From Clarkia xantiana subsp. parviflora (taxonomy: Eukaryota; Streptophyta; Magnoliopsida; Myrtales; Onagraceae): a stretch of DNA of 64,000 bases. The DNA is taken from the NCBI GenBank assembly GCA_036873135.1, contig JAPTYO010000002.1, forward strand, positions 2,934,952 through 2,998,951. The letters are read 5' to 3'. The notes under the pieces were generated by a model. It was not told the origin of the DNA and did no database searches. It saw nothing but the letters and a program-made list of their open reading frames with translations. A program made the position numbers and the translations under genes. Below, in pieces: positions 22,325 through 35,440 of this stretch. How positions within the stretch are numbered: position 1 is the first letter of the stretch; the number at the start of each line of letters is the position of its first letter.

Positions 22325-23857
22325 ATGCTACTTTCTGCAGCAACTCCTTCAATAGTGCGGCCGGCTTCAATTACTGGGTCGCCTCAATCAAATGTAATGG
22401 ACTCATCATCATCCTTCTTCTTTTACTACATCAATCAATCAATCAATCGTGTTAAAACATTTCAAACAAATACTGACCACTATTTCATCATCCCCTCCCT
22501 CCCTAGTTTGTTAGCTGCTGCTGCAGAAACCCTTTCATCAAGAAGAATACTAAAAAGAGTAACTTTAGTTTCTTTACAAAATCATCACCCTCAGAACAAG
22601 GAGCCTCTGTTGAGCAACTGGAGGATGTCCAGTTTCCCTATGACTACGATGACTTGCTTCAACAAGTAAGTAACCCCCCTTTCATTCTACTCTCTATTTC
22701 TTCATCTACTCTCATTGCATTCCACCACTTTGCAGGCCACCAGGGCAGCTCAACTGGCCATTAAGGACAACAACAAACAATTAATGGTCAGTCTTTATTT
22801 ATTTATTTTGAAGAAGAAGAAGATGCAGTAGCAGTCTAGATTGAGATATTACAAAATAATATGATAACCCACCAGCACAAGTAGCGCATTTCAGGAAATT
22901 GAGTTTCCTACATCCGGACTTGAATCCGTTCCAGGTGATGGTGAAGGTGGAATAGAAATGACTGGAAGTATGCAGTTGATCCGTCAGTTTTGCGACCTAT
23001 TGATAGAACCTGAGAAGGTTACTCGAACAAGAATTGTAAGTACATGAATGTTGAATATGCTCTAGTATGCCCATATGAAGCTTTCTCACTCTTTTACACC
23101 CCTCTTTCAAATTGCACAATCCATTTTCAGTTTTTCCCGGAGGCAAATGAAGTCGAGTTTGCTAGAAAATCAGTGTTTGAAGGAGCTTCCCTGAAACTAG
23201 ACTACCTCACAAAACCCTCATTTTTTGAAGACTTCGGCTTCACCGAGAAAGTGAAGATGTCTGACCGAGTTAAGCCAGAGGATGAATTGTTCCTTGTCGC
23301 TTATCCCTACTTCAATGTCAACGGTATGTACCCTTCTTCATGTTGTTATTTTAGTTGTTAATTAATTAATAATAAAGTTGGATCGATGAAGATGTCTTGT
23401 CGTGCAGAAATGCTTGTTGTTGAGGAGCTTTTCAAGGAAGCTGTTCAGAACACCACTCGAAAACTCATCATATTCAATGGAGAACTCGACCGCATAAGGT
23501 CCGGTTGTATCCTACTCTCTCTCTGTCTGTGTATTTACCATAATCAACAATCATTTTCCAAACTCAACAACGGTCACATTTTTAGTTCCTTCCTTAACTC
23601 TCTCCGTGTGATAAGATTATCCACCATTTTTCTACCCAAAGCTAGCAGCGCTCACAAAGACACTCTTTCCCAAGATGGAGACCGTCTATTACATCCACAA
23701 TTTCAAGGGATCACGAGGCGGAACCCTCTTCAGGTGCTATCCAGGTCCATGGAGAGTGCTGAAACGAGTGCGAAACAAGTACATTACCGTGCACCAGCAG
23801 TCCACTATGCCATCCCTCAAGGAAGTCGCTTTGGATATTCTGCCTTCTGCTTCATGA
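22325..23857 (+). CDS. LPA3: LPA3-like DUF1995 chloroplast protein (photosystem II assembly)
   Basis: Proposed exons: 22325-22393, 22507-22665, 22736-22786, 22895-23035, 23131-23323, 23408-23503 and 23616-23857, in phase, giving about 316 residues. The DUF1995 part is clear: EQLEDVQFPYDYDDLLQQ, FFPEANEVEFARKSVFEGAS, RVKPEDELFLVAYPYFNVNE, KLIIFNGELDRIR, METVYYIHNFKGSRGG and a SLKEVALDILPSA terminus. In Arabidopsis LPA3 helps insert CP43 during photosystem II assembly in the chloroplast (family knowledge). The N-terminus is Ser/Ala-rich, as for a transit peptide, but its first intron (22394-22506) is my inference: no ATG lies in the same open frame as exon 2, while a GTAATGG donor and a CCCTCCCTCCCTAG acceptor restore the phase. 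The last acceptor (ATAAG, 23615) is also weak, but it is the only one I found that keeps the frame into FFYPKLAALTK. Confidence 0.85.
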
Positions 23858-23929
23858 ACACTCAATATTCAATGTAATAATAAACTCAACATAATACAGG
23901 GCTTCTGACTTTCAAAATGACAAGAGGTT

Positions 23930-24016
23930 ATCAGTAGATTGATAGATAGATAGATAATTAATACAGACAGAATCAGTTTATCTATATCTATGTAGTATCT
24001 CTATATCTATATCTAA
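23930..24016. repeat. GATA/TATC simple repeats between LPA3 and EDR2 3' ends
   Basis: Runs of GATAGATAGATA and CTATATCTATATCTA in the short space between two convergent genes. Confidence 0.7.
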
Positions 24017-24099
24017 AACCTGCTCGAGGAGTATGAATTTGGGAATGAATACATCTAATTCTATACTCATAATATGTATACCAATCTGACAAGGTCAAG

Positions 24100-27000
24100 T
24101 CAAGAAGAAGAAGAAGAAGAAGAAGAAGAAGATGAAGAGGTTTCTGCAGTCTCCAACTCAGGCACAATCGCTGTTTTAAGTTCAATGTGAGAAACCCTCA
24201 CTGCCCCGATCAACCTTTCCGGCAATTCATCAGTGGAATTAGCCTGTACAACATCGACAGTCAGCATGTAAAAAAAGATCTTACAAGCAAATTTATTGCA
24301 AGGAGTCACCATACATGTCCAAATATTTTTTTAAGAAAATTGAGTCGGTTACTTTGGTTCATTGCAAAAGTAACTTTCCCTGAATGGTAAGACATTTATT
24401 TTTGCAAAGTATAGCGGGCAACAACAATTAACAAAGCAACACGTATTTGATGACCCAATTTTTGGCTTTTTTTTTTTTAAAATTAGGTGAAACCCAAAGA
24501 TATACCTGTACAAGAAATGCCATGTCGACAACCAATGAAGTGATCACGCCAATTACGAGTCCCAAGACTCCATTAGCAACAGTAGAGGAACCAATATCAA
24601 CATCAATCTACAGAAATCAGAAAAACCAGTTAAAAGACATGGGTTGACGTGTGCTATGGCAATATAATTATATATCAGTTATTTGATAATGCTAAAGAGA
24701 TTCAAGTATTACTTCCAAGTAGTTAGGACCACGGATATAGGTGCAGTCTACTGCTTTCCCCAACAAGCAAGGGGTGCTTCCAACACTTTGACGCACAATC
24801 CATGAACCCTACAGAACGACAAGCATATAAGAAACAGAAAAGATAAGAGTTGCTGCTAGTTCAATCAGGATTAAAAAAAAAAAAAAAAAAGACAACCTTA
24901 GGAACGGAAGGAATAAGCTTTAATCTACTATTCCGGAATTCATCATCACCGTCTACAAACCGTTGCAAAAGGGATCCAGGGACTAACTCCGTACATACAA
25001 AATAAAATACCATGCTATAATGCGTCGATGCAGGCACCTGCACATATTATATACAGCCATAGTCATTCCAGTTCTGTATCTCAGTAGCTTTTTCATCTAT
25101 CAATTACTTGCGCAAAAAAGATCTCCAAGTTTACTTACTTGCAGATTGAAGACCAGAGAGAAAAGCCCCTTTTCTGAGGCAATCTGTAATGTCAATTAAA
25201 GCAAGAAATTAGTCCTTTTTGTTTTGGTGCTAACATAAGCAGAAGAATGACTTCAAGACTTACTTGCGCTGCGCAGCCTTTGCGTCTAAAAACATGGTCA
25301 ATTCTCTTTGTATCCTTGAACCAATCCACGGCAACAAGATCCATTAAATGCTTCCCAGCCCGAATCTATATGAACGAAACAGATACCAATATGATAAGCC
25401 AAGATACAGACTGCATAAGCATATGGGCATCAAATATGTTAGTAAACCTTTGATTTGTCGTAGCAAAAGTTTCTGCTACGAACTCTGAAATTGTTCCCAT
25501 CTGAAATCCTCCAGCAGTCACGACCATTTTCATTATCATCATGGCGCAAATTACCCGAGAAACATGACAAATCAATTTGCTCCACTGGTTCTTCTTCCAC
25601 GGCTGTAATTCAAGATAGACAACTCAAAATTAATCTACATTGAGATAGTCTTCTGCAGATTTATATTAAAAAAACATATAGCAGTATAAGTACCTGCTTT
25701 CTTATCATCTTGATCATGGTCCATGCAGACCTAAAACATTGACAGTTATTAGACAGAATAAATACAGCATTATTTTGCCTAGTATGAAAGATACATTTTC
25801 CTTTTAGTATTTGCAACGGATATATTCCGCAATATATTATAGATTATATATTGTAGACCCAATCTATAGTCTATTTATTATTATTGATAAGATATTTAGT
25901 TATAAAACATATTTGTCATCTATAATAATATTGTATTATAGATTCTTTAGATATTAGCTTAGACATAGATATTATTTTTTTCCTATTATGTAATAACTCT
26001 AGTCCTATATAAGGGGTTAAGCAATGAATAAAGAAAAGAGGCAAACAGTTAAATATCAGAAACCTAGTTTCAGAGGTGGACACTCTCTCTAAAGAACCAA
26101 GAGATCATATTTTCTCTCTAACGAGGTCAAATTATCCTATTCATCGCCACTTGACTCGATCTATAATCCGGGGCACGTAACAATAAGGTATCAGAACCGA
26201 TCAAGATGAGCGGTAATATCCATAACCGGTTGAAGGAGGAACGCACAAGAAAAATTATGCAATGGCAAAGATGGAGACAAAGGATAAAGACAGAGCTGCA
26301 ATCAGCGATCCAACAACTCACTGCCATGATTCACACCTTGGCCGACTTAAATCAATCACATGGTGGAATAGGAGAAGCCAACGACGACATTCTTCCACCA
26401 CGTCAGAAAACTTACAATATGATGAAATCCTTCACGTTAGAATCGTACACATTAATCTGGCTTGCAGGATAGCAACCGACAACAGCAACATTCTTCCACC
26501 ACAACAGAAATTTCCAACTTGACAGGTCCCAAGTAAGTCAACCACTCCAAATCAAAAGGTGCAGCAGGAAGAAAAAAGGATGTTTCCAAGGCAACAATAT
26601 AAATTCCAGGAGCTAGAAGATCCAACATGAAGCAGCAAATGAGGGGAAAGAAGAGATCAACCGCTAGTATACACCCAAATTGTAAGTAGCTGCTCCAAAT
26701 TATGCACAACTTGCCCGGCGTGCTGCTTGTTCTGGATCAGATGAACGAGTACTTTGACAAGCAGCACCATTTTTTGACTCTCATAAGGAGGTGGATCTTC
26801 TAGCTTAAGGACAAGCTCGTTTTTTAAGAAGGGGTAATGTTACGGATATATTCTGTAATAAATTATAGATGGTATATTATAGACTCAATCTATAGGCTAT
26901 TTATTATTATTGATAGGATATTTAATTATAAAATATATTTGTATTAGATATAGATATTATTGTTTCCTATTATGTAATAGATCTAGTCCTATATAAGGGG

Positions 27001-30000
27001 CTAAGTAATGAATAAAGAGGTAAGCAGTTAATTGTCAGAAACCTGGACACTCTCTCTAAAGAATTGTCTATGAGGTGGACTCTCTCTCTAAAGAGCTGTC
27101 TATGAGGTGGACACTCTCTCTAAAGAGCCAAGAGATCGGATTCTCTCTCTAGCGCGGTCTATTTATCCTATTCAACTCCACTTGACTTGATCCATAATCC
27201 GGGCGCGTAACAATATTGGTTGGTAGCACATATACCTCTTGTGCACACTCAGGTATTTGAAATTCTTCATCTTCATCAGATTCTTCATCCATCAAAACTG
27301 AATGTCTGCTTGTGCTACCCAACTGATTAAGAGAAGGCCCAGATGTGGCATTGGCACTTGCTTCTAGAAGTTTTTGTGACTTACTAGATGTAGAGGCCGA
27401 AGTCATATTAACCATAACTGGAATTCTTGGATGAGCATTTCTTTCATCTGTTTGGGCAAACCACTCTCGCAATCCTGTTTAAAATTAATTAAGATCCACA
27501 AAAGAATCAGAGTTAAGGGGAGAATTGCATAAAGTAATTAATGTGTTAGCTTAGTATAGAAGTTTATCTATAGTGTTAAAATTTACATCCTAAAGTCGTT
27601 GAAAACTAGTTCAATAAGTGAAATGAAATATTGTAACTAACCAGCAACACTATTTAACATCTGAAGAAGGCAGTGCTGTTGAAATGATGGAACATAGCCA
27701 GCACCCCATCCTTTCAGATCAATCTGCATAAGATGCTGAACCTGTGATCTTGGCCTCCCATTTCGAGTTTTTAGAGGTGATATGTTAAATCCTCCACCTA
27801 AATTACGCACCAATTAACCAACATTCCAGACAAATGAACTTCTCAACTGAATCCGTAGTTTAACTTACTTTCAACGTGTGCCCGAACATATCCAGGTTGT
27901 GGACCGCAATTTTCATGGTCTCTAGAGCGAAATAGCACAACTGCATGATGAAATTTTTTAATTAAAAGATCCAGCCACAAGCCACTCCAGCTTTTCAGCC
28001 TCTAGAACTTGAAGGGCGCCAGAGAAGCCACAATGAAGGGGGGGCAAACTGAAAATTAGAAGAGAAAAAACAGAATACCATAACTTCCATCATCATTTCT
28101 GCGCCAGTAGCGAACATAACAAAGATCACGAGGCCACACAAACCTACAGGAGAATTAGTTGCGAGTCTTTAGATTCATGGAGTTGGTGTACTCATTTTCT
28201 TCGGAAAGCAGGGTATGTGCAATATATAAAGGTGGATAAGATGCTTTAGAGTAGCAACCGCTAGATATTTCACTCGAAAAGATGGTATGGTACGGATGAT
28301 TGTGGGGGCATGGAAAAGGCCTGCCTTTTTGTAAACATGGTTGCATAAGCATAAGTTGCTTTGATGCATGCAGTAACAACTATAGATTATTGGAAGAAGC
28401 AATAACATGATAATCAAGAAGAATTAGCTCTAATGGAAATATTACATGGGAAACCAATCAAGCTGAAGTCTGTGATAAAGTATAGCAGTATGTCCATCTA
28501 CCTCCTCAACCAAACTGCCATATTGGAAACTGCAGTCCCACCTACACAACATAAATCATCTGTTACAGATGTATGCAATCAAAGGAAACCACGATCATAT
28601 ATTTGATCTACTTATACATGTTACAACTACTCCCGAAATGTAAAGATTCTCATCAATCCTGTAAAAACATATAACTTAGATATATCCAAGTTCCTAATAA
28701 AGACTGCAAGTAGCACTAGAACAACAAATGAACCAAGCAATTCTAGAAGCCATCAAAGTACATGAGACTCTCATACTTCAAGTGTACTTACAAACAGGTT
28801 GCCTGATAATAAGCATTAAATAACATTTTTGTAACTCATAAGCATCAGGCTGCTAGTTAGTTTAATTTTGAAAGAGATGTTTATTGATTTTTCAGTAAAG
28901 GTAGCTTCCACTTCCAGCTTTAGATGTTAGCACATGGAAAAATTACTGAACAAGCAACAAGTTGATCAGGTCATAGTTCAGATGCTGAATGGACTACCTT
29001 CTGTTGCACTTGAAATAGAAAAGCTTAATTACAAAAGATCGACAGCCAGTTTAACAGACTAAAACAATATTGATTTCCTTTTGGTTAATAAAGTTGTAAT
29101 TTCCCATTTTTCGATAGTCAAAAATTGAACAAGACACCTACTCAAATCGTGTTCCATCCATGCTCATGAGAAGCTGAAATACTTCTTCGCAAGTAGCTTC
29201 AACAACTCCAACAGCCTTCATTGCTCTACTACAGCTTCTTGGCTGCATAAAGAGAACCACAAATCAAATATGTGCCTAACCCAACCCTAAAAAGCATAAA
29301 TATGTTACTGATACCATCAAAAAATGAAAGAGATCAAAGTTTTTTTTGGCCAAGAATACAGTCAACTTCAGAAAAGTAATTATCAAAGTTAATTATCACA
29401 CAATGTGTATGGAAAACAAAAGAGTAAGAACTTACAAGATAGTCAACTTCAAGAAGCTCCTCAAAAATACGTAAGCCTGTGGATATTCAGACTTAAATGT
29501 TAAATATGCAAACCAGAATTCCTTAATAACTAAGAGAATAAGAAAGCAGTAAACTAGTACTGTATTACCATTTTGACACTGGAGAAGCCGCCAACTCTTT
29601 TTGGAAAATGTTTGATTGCTGTTATTTTGATGAGATAACTCAGTGTCAAAATCCTGCGTCCAATCAAGAACCGCCTCAGGCAGACCTGCATATTAGCATA
29701 TTATGTCAAAAATGACATGCAGCTAGGAACCACATAGACTAAAAAATATTCCATTGCAGAACGACTACCATTTCCAATAGTGGTCCGTCGTGACAAACTT
29801 CGATCAGCATCACATTCTTCCTCCTGTGCACTGAGCCTAGAGAAAAGGTAACAGTAAGAAGAATACAATTGTGCGTAAATCAATATCCAACATGCATAAA
29901 TACAAACTAGAGCATCTTAGGTTGGGCTAAAAGAAAATTTAGATGTCTCACTTAATCTTGCCTAATAAAGCATTAGATAAGCATAATTTATCGGTAAACA

Positions 30001-32208
30001 TAACTGTGCCCTACTCAATCCATAAGTTACTTCTAGATGATGCACAGGCTACAATACTAGCAGGTACACTAACGCCTAGTTTAATTATGGTCCTGACATA
30101 TTCACAGAATCTTCTCATGTGGATACATAAACTCCAGCGATTCTTCTCAGTTTTATTTAATTCCAAACAGAAAACAAGAAAGTTTTATAATGAATTATTC
30201 TAGTGAAATAGCAGGTCAGAAAGCTGTTTTCCAAGCAATTCCTACAAAATATACCAATTCAGCATAATATCAATGCTTTGAAAGGTAAAATAAAGAATAG
30301 TGACTACACAGTTGACAAAATTCAAACTTGACTTACTGACTTTCATGATCTGATGATGAACCAGTCCTACCATTATCCATCCCAGGCTTGTATTCAAATG
30401 ATACAAACTTATTGCCATTCCCAATTTGTGACTCCTGATGCTGTAAATCATATAATAAAATTGAAGGTAGTGAATATCTGAACTTAAATCGATACAAAAT
30501 AATGCAGGGAGCATACATTTGGAAAGGTACAATACAGGTAACCAGCATAAATCACTAGAGACATCTACAGTCCTGATGAATGACATGCGGTAAGCAACTT
30601 CGGAAAGGTATAGCTCAAAATAACCATTTTAAACACCAAACAATGAAGAGCATACTAAAACCCCGCAATAAACAATTTAAACACTGACCTGATCAATTAC
30701 AGCTTCAATCTTTTCCTTCCATATTAATGCCTCGGGAATGTTAAATGCTGCCATCTAGGACAACAGTATATCGGTTAAGCTCCTTATAGAAGTATTAGCA
30801 ATAACCAACTGTACGGATCATGAAGCTCAAACAAACTGTTATTTCCAGTTTCAATTTACACTTGTGTCTATTGACTGGAAGATGAGATGAACGGCTGGAC
30901 CACCTATAGAGAAATTAAGGGAAGTTCAGCTGATTCTAGAGTCATATATAATTTATGAATTGACAACTAGATCAATTATGAACTTCCATTGACAAATGTT
31001 TCTTTTAAATTTGACAAAGTGCCGCATGTTCAGGAATTGAGCTGGGGTTTCTTTCTTTTTTTCTTTTTGCTAATAATTTGAAAAGCTAAGCAGTCTTAAC
31101 AACAAGGTTGCAGCCTTCAGAAGGCATACGTTACCAAAGGTTGTGCAGATAAAACTGTAAACCCCATCACAGTTAAGTCTTTCGCCTTTTGATTCTAAAG
31201 CCACAATTTTGTTGCTACTTCATCACGTTTCTGACACACTATGTTGAGTTGAAAGTAACAGAAGAGAATGATCAACATAGTTATGTAACAGCTATTCAAT
31301 TATACCGGAGAAAGGTGAGTTACGTTACATAAATCTTATCAAGCTGATGATACATCATATCAGATCTCAGTGCCCAGAAAAATGAACAATACAGCCTCAC
31401 TGGTTATGCCATTATTAAAATGAAAAATGGATGCATAATTAAAGAATAAAAAGGATCAACACCTACCATTATGCGCTGATTCTTGTCTTTCTTGTTGTAA
31501 ATACACAAAACATAGATCATCTGTACATGAAAAGAGAAAAAGACAAACAGGCACGACTAAATCACGATATTATTGCTAAGGTTAAAAAAAAAGGTATGCA
31601 ATTGCTATAGAGAGGTATAATATCGCAAAATTGTTAGTTGTGTATATAACCGTTTAAGAATGGCAGTAGGCTGCTAATCATTTTGCATCATGGAGCTCAT
31701 ATCAAGCTGAAGAACCGTGACTATCTCTTCAGTAATGGAGAAGGTATCACTAAGAATCTGGAGTAGACCAAGATCAAGAACTCTAAACTATACCACTTAC
31801 ATGTCCCTGATGGGCCTTCAAGCCACGATCCTCCACTCGGCAACTGCCATCAATTACCAAAGTCTTGACTGGGACCTGATTAGGCTCAGGAGAAAACAAA
31901 CAGCAATCTTTATTCTCCCGGAATCAGCAGTTAATGTTTTGTAGAAATATGAATAAGGAACAAGCACATCAAAGAGCAAAGACAACCCAAATATTCTAGA
32001 ATCAGATCCTTTACGTTCAAGTAAAGATGTAGCATTAAACAGGAGCCAGAGCGAAATGGGAATCAAGTACCTGATTATCTTGAGGTTTCTTCTTGTAGTA
32101 AGCCAGCAGACGCGACTCAAGCACAAAGTACCTCATGTGAAAGAAGGATCGGCCGATCCTTCTCCGGCCATACCTCACCATCCACCCCTCGTATACTACT
32201 TTTGACAT
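24100..32208 (-). CDS. EDR2: EDR2-like PH-START-DUF1336 lipid-binding protein
   Basis: Twenty-two exons on the minus strand: 32208-32071, 31875-31801, 31520-31467, 30754-30689, 30440-30337, 29836-29769, 29685-29569, 29476-29436, 29242-29142, 28541-28446, 28143-28079, 27940-27869, 27797-27642, 27474-27236, 25730-25694, 25602-25448, 25365-25264, 25183-25139, 25037-24897, 24808-24713, 24607-24506 and 24243-24100. All are GT-AG and in phase, giving 737 residues. It opens with a PH domain (MSKVVYEGWMVRYGRR...), then a START domain (about 180-400, with FPMFVWPRDLCYVRYWRR). The C-terminal DUF1336/EDR2_C follows, with CWRISDGNNF, GKHLMDLVAVDWFKD and DDEFRNSRLKLIP. EDR2 is a negative regulator of salicylic-acid defence and cell death that binds PI4P (family knowledge). 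The protein ends in 12 serines coded by a GAA/TTC repeat. Intron 14 carries an LTR element. Start is the ATG at 32208, not the in-frame TTG upstream. Confidence 0.95.
24103..24138 (-). repeat. Trinucleotide repeat coding for C-terminal polyserine of EDR2-like protein
   Basis: Nine or so AAG/CTT units, read as TCT/TCA-type serine codons on the minus strand, immediately before the TGA stop at 24102-24100. Confidence 0.9.
25812..27212 (+). mobile_element. Short non-autonomous LTR retrotransposon in EDR2 intron 14
   Basis: LTRs 25812-26182 (371 bp) and 26838-27212 (375 bp) share TG(C/T)(A/T)ACGGATATATTC starts and CGCGTAACA-type ends. The 655-bp interior starts with a primer-site-like GGTATCAGAACC and ends with a purine tract, AAGAAGGGGTAA. 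The flanks GTATT and ATATT match at four of five positions. A short frame, MSGNIHNRLKEERTRK... (26206-26472), may be a gag remnant; no protease, integrase or RT is present. The total of 1.4 kb puts it between TRIM and small LARD elements. It lies in antisense orientation to EDR2 if the purine tract marks its 3' side. Confidence 0.85.
27038..27135. repeat. Triplicated GAGGTGGACACTCTCTCTAAAG block in the right LTR
   Basis: The right LTR has three tandem copies of a roughly 37-base unit (GGACACTCTCTCTAAAGA...) where the left LTR has one (26073-26100). Confidence 0.8.
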
Positions 32209-33379
32209 GACTTTCTTCAATAAACCACTGGAACCTCAGCCTTACTGCAGAATTCGCAACCGCCGGCGCTCTGGAAGCTAAGATATGCCACAATCTCCAC
32301 CTCCAAGAGATCGGCTGAATCTAAGTGACGAGATCGTTCATCATTGACTGAATCCAAAGCTCAGCTTCAGACTGCCACTGTTCTATAGCTCAATTCACAG
32401 AGCCGAGTATTCTCTCCCAGCTCACTAATCCAGCATTGCAATGACAACAAACTTTCATGCAACGCTGAATCAGGTTCGTCCAGTTAAGCGTAATTCTACA
32501 GTAGAGCCACACCGAGAGTCCAGTAGCAGAGACTTGAGAATCTTGAAGAGAGGAGTTACAGAGAGGAAGGAAGGGATGATAAAATGCCGCGATCGGCGAC
32601 GTGGGGACGAATAAGCTCTTGTGGCGGAAGTGATCAAACGACAGCGGGACGGAGGAAAAGATTCTCACCGACGCAATTGAGAGATCCCACGTAAGAGGAA
32701 CGGAATCGGAGTTCCCAAGATGTGGGTGACGTGGCGGTCACTGATTGGGACTTGGGCGTGAAAGGCGTCTGTGAGCTGTGACCCATCTCAGAGAATTTTT
32801 TCTTTTTTTTTTTTTATTAATCAGGGAATTTGAAAGAGGTGGAGGTTGTTTTGTTCTTTTGAGCCCGCTGATCAAACATCAAAGTCAAGTGATTGATTTC
32901 TTTATCTTGGATTTTCTATTGTTATTATTATTAGCAAAAAAAAATTGCTAGAATATATTAGAGAAATATTGCATGAAGAGTATCTATTATGATTTATAAG
33001 CATAATATAGCATTCTTATCACTTTACTAATGAATCAATATTGTATTGTTCTAAAAATAAAAAGAAAAACTAAAAAATTATTAGAAAAATATTTTAGATG
33101 GAACAAAATATTTTTTTTGCCACCTATAAAAACGAAAGTATTATTTTATATTTTAAAAAACAAGGACAAACTTATTATTATTTAAAATATTTTTTCATTT
33201 ACAAAATATACTTATGCTTATTTGTATAAACTACTTCATATTTTTTCAATAAATTTATCTATTTTTTTTTATAATAAATAAATTATACATATTTAATAAC
33301 ATGTTTATATTTTAATTACACATTTTAATATAATTAATTACAATATTACATTTACAGTCATTTACCTTGATGTATATGT
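32209..33379. other. EDR2 5' region and AT-rich spacer
   Basis: 32209-32700 is moderately GC-rich and CT-rich, presumably 5' leader and promoter of the EDR2-like gene, with poly-T at 32807-32816. 32880-33379 is AT-rich without recognisable features. Confidence 0.4.
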
Positions 33380-34760
33380 ATTACTAGAACGAAAAGTTGC
33401 ACCGGCTCAACAAGAGTCGGTCCAACCAAAATTCAAAAGTATTAATCATTACAACTAATTGACCGGGGCTCTCAAACACTCATAATATCTTTCAAATTAC
33501 ATTGTCTAACTTCCTTCAGAGCAACACGTTAGGTAATAAAGTTAGACTCTTGATGGACTCCAATTCTAGTCGATGTGTCTACTACCGAGTTAGCTTCTCT
33601 ATAGACGTGCTGAAGTTTGTATCTCCGTAGTTGGAGTAAGAGATTCATGCAATCCAAAACAACAGACATGAGTTTCAAGTTGGGAGAGAACTATTCGAGA
33701 TAAGCTGTTGAGTGATCAAAGCATCAGTCTCAACGTGTAATGACTCAATTCCAAGCTAATAGTAAGAGATATCTCATCTCGGATAGCCCAGAGTTTTGTC
33801 ACAAGACTATTTGCAATTCCCAAGTTCCTGGAAAAAAAAAAAAAACCGGAAATCCAATACCCTTTAGAGTAACTAATGACCCCTCTTGCATCCGATTTCC
33901 CTGGATTACCGTGGGAAGCTCCATCTGTGTTGAGTTTCTTCCACCCATGGTCTGGTTGAAACCATATGACATGTATGGTGGAAAATGACTTAGAGTCTTC
34001 ATAATGTGTCGTCATCCTGAAAAGATTTTACTTGAGCAAGAGAGACATTAAAAATATTTAACACACTGTTAGAAGAAGCGTTCATTCAGAAGACAAAAGC
34101 ATTTATGTTCTTATAAAAATTCTAAAAACAATAGAAAAATAAGGTTCTCAAATCCACACCTTACACAAAATAATCTTTTACATTGAAGCTCATCTAATGG
34201 CAGACTCAGCGAGTCATTAAAGTTGGTTAGCACATAATAGTTTGCCCACAAATGTCTCGCAGGTGCACAACTCCTAGCAGTATAATCAGAACTTTCAATA
34301 TCAATAGAGCACACTAGATATAAATGATTTATGTTACACCACCTACGATTAAAGAGGAGGGTGGTGGCCAGATGAACCTTGAAGTCGAGCTAAAGAAAGT
34401 ATTGAATTCGAGGAATAGAGGGATTCTTCCCAATCCAGCCCCAATCTGACACACTTGGAGGATGCATATGCCTGGAGAGACTCCAAATACACGAGTCATG
34501 CAGTTGGTTAAAAATACTCCATATAATGCTTTTAGCTGATTTGATTATATCAATAGGGAGTACAATAGAAAGAGACTCTAAATTTCAATTACCGTTTAAA
34601 AAAAACATTATTAGGGCCCTGCACATATTGTCTCAAAGGTTTATCTTTAAACTAGATATCATTCTACATGTTAATACCATTACCATTTGCAATTATCTAC
34701 CATTAACCCTAGCTGAAGTCCATCCGACCCCGGAACTTTAAAAGGTTTAAGATCCTATGT
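33380..34760 (-). pseudogene. Decayed LINE (L1-type) retrotransposon: RT scrap, zf-RVT and RNase H
   Basis: On the minus strand, in the expected LINE order: a KVPGSDGLQ-like stretch (about 34,710-34,745), which resembles the KAPGPDG motif before LINE reverse transcriptase. Next is a zf-RVT-like region (about 34,390-34,520, with HPPSVSDWGWIGKN). Last is an RNase H domain (33716-34015) with WKKLNTDGASHGNPGKSDAR, the usual plant LINE RNase H opening. Most of the RT core is missing between the first two, and stops and frameshifts are frequent. The end points are approximate. Confidence 0.7.
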
Positions 34761-35440
34761 GACTTTTCTACTTCATCAATAGTGACGGGCTGAGTCAGAC
34801 AGTTTGTTTAGGAATGAGTAATGGTTTTCCTCAATTGCATGGGAGTCTCCATGCTCTTTTCCGAGCAAACTTTACTAGATGTGAAGAGATTGATTATATG
34901 TTGTTGAAACATGTTTCGAATAATCTGGGGTTCCTCAATCTAGTTTCCAACCCTATCCCTAATGGACAAAATACGGTTAGACCGTCTCTTAAAACTTGAT
35001 ATTTCGATTCTTGTTTCTAATCCACTTGATTCTAGACTTAGCAGTTCAGAGTCTCTATTCATGATTAAAGATCTCAGTAAGCTCTTTTTGGAGATTTTTT
35101 TTTACATGTTAAGAAGGATTGATTGAGATTGGTAACACATTTGAATTCCATTAATTCTAGTTAGTAATCGATTTTTACTTTCTAAAAGCGTTATTAAAAA
35201 TATTTTTATTTTAAGTGGTGGCTTTAGCAGGAAAAACATAAATAGATTAGCAGTATTAAGACAATTATTAGCTTCCTCCCATACATTGTTAATAAGAGGT
35301 TCAAAACTCAAGTAATCAAAACACAAAGCACATTGATTCAGTTTGAAGGGTCTAGAGTGCCTACCTAAAGACTCCCATTAGTGTTCAAACCCCACATATG
35401 TTCGGTGTATAAGTTTTAATACTATTTTATATGATTTTTT
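34761..35440. other. Probable older LINE-derived or AT-rich spacer
   Basis: No clear domain. It may be the upstream part of the LINE relic, too decayed to assign. Confidence 0.3.

Noticed and set aside
22163..22669. 168-codon frame as the LPA3 first exon
   Set aside because: It is in a different frame from the conserved DUF1995 segment at 22,580-22,665 and only its ATG at 22325 region is usable after splicing.
32209..32220. Longer EDR2 N-terminus (M-K-K-V before MSKVV)
   Set aside because: The upstream codon is TTG; the family starts at MSKVVYEGW.
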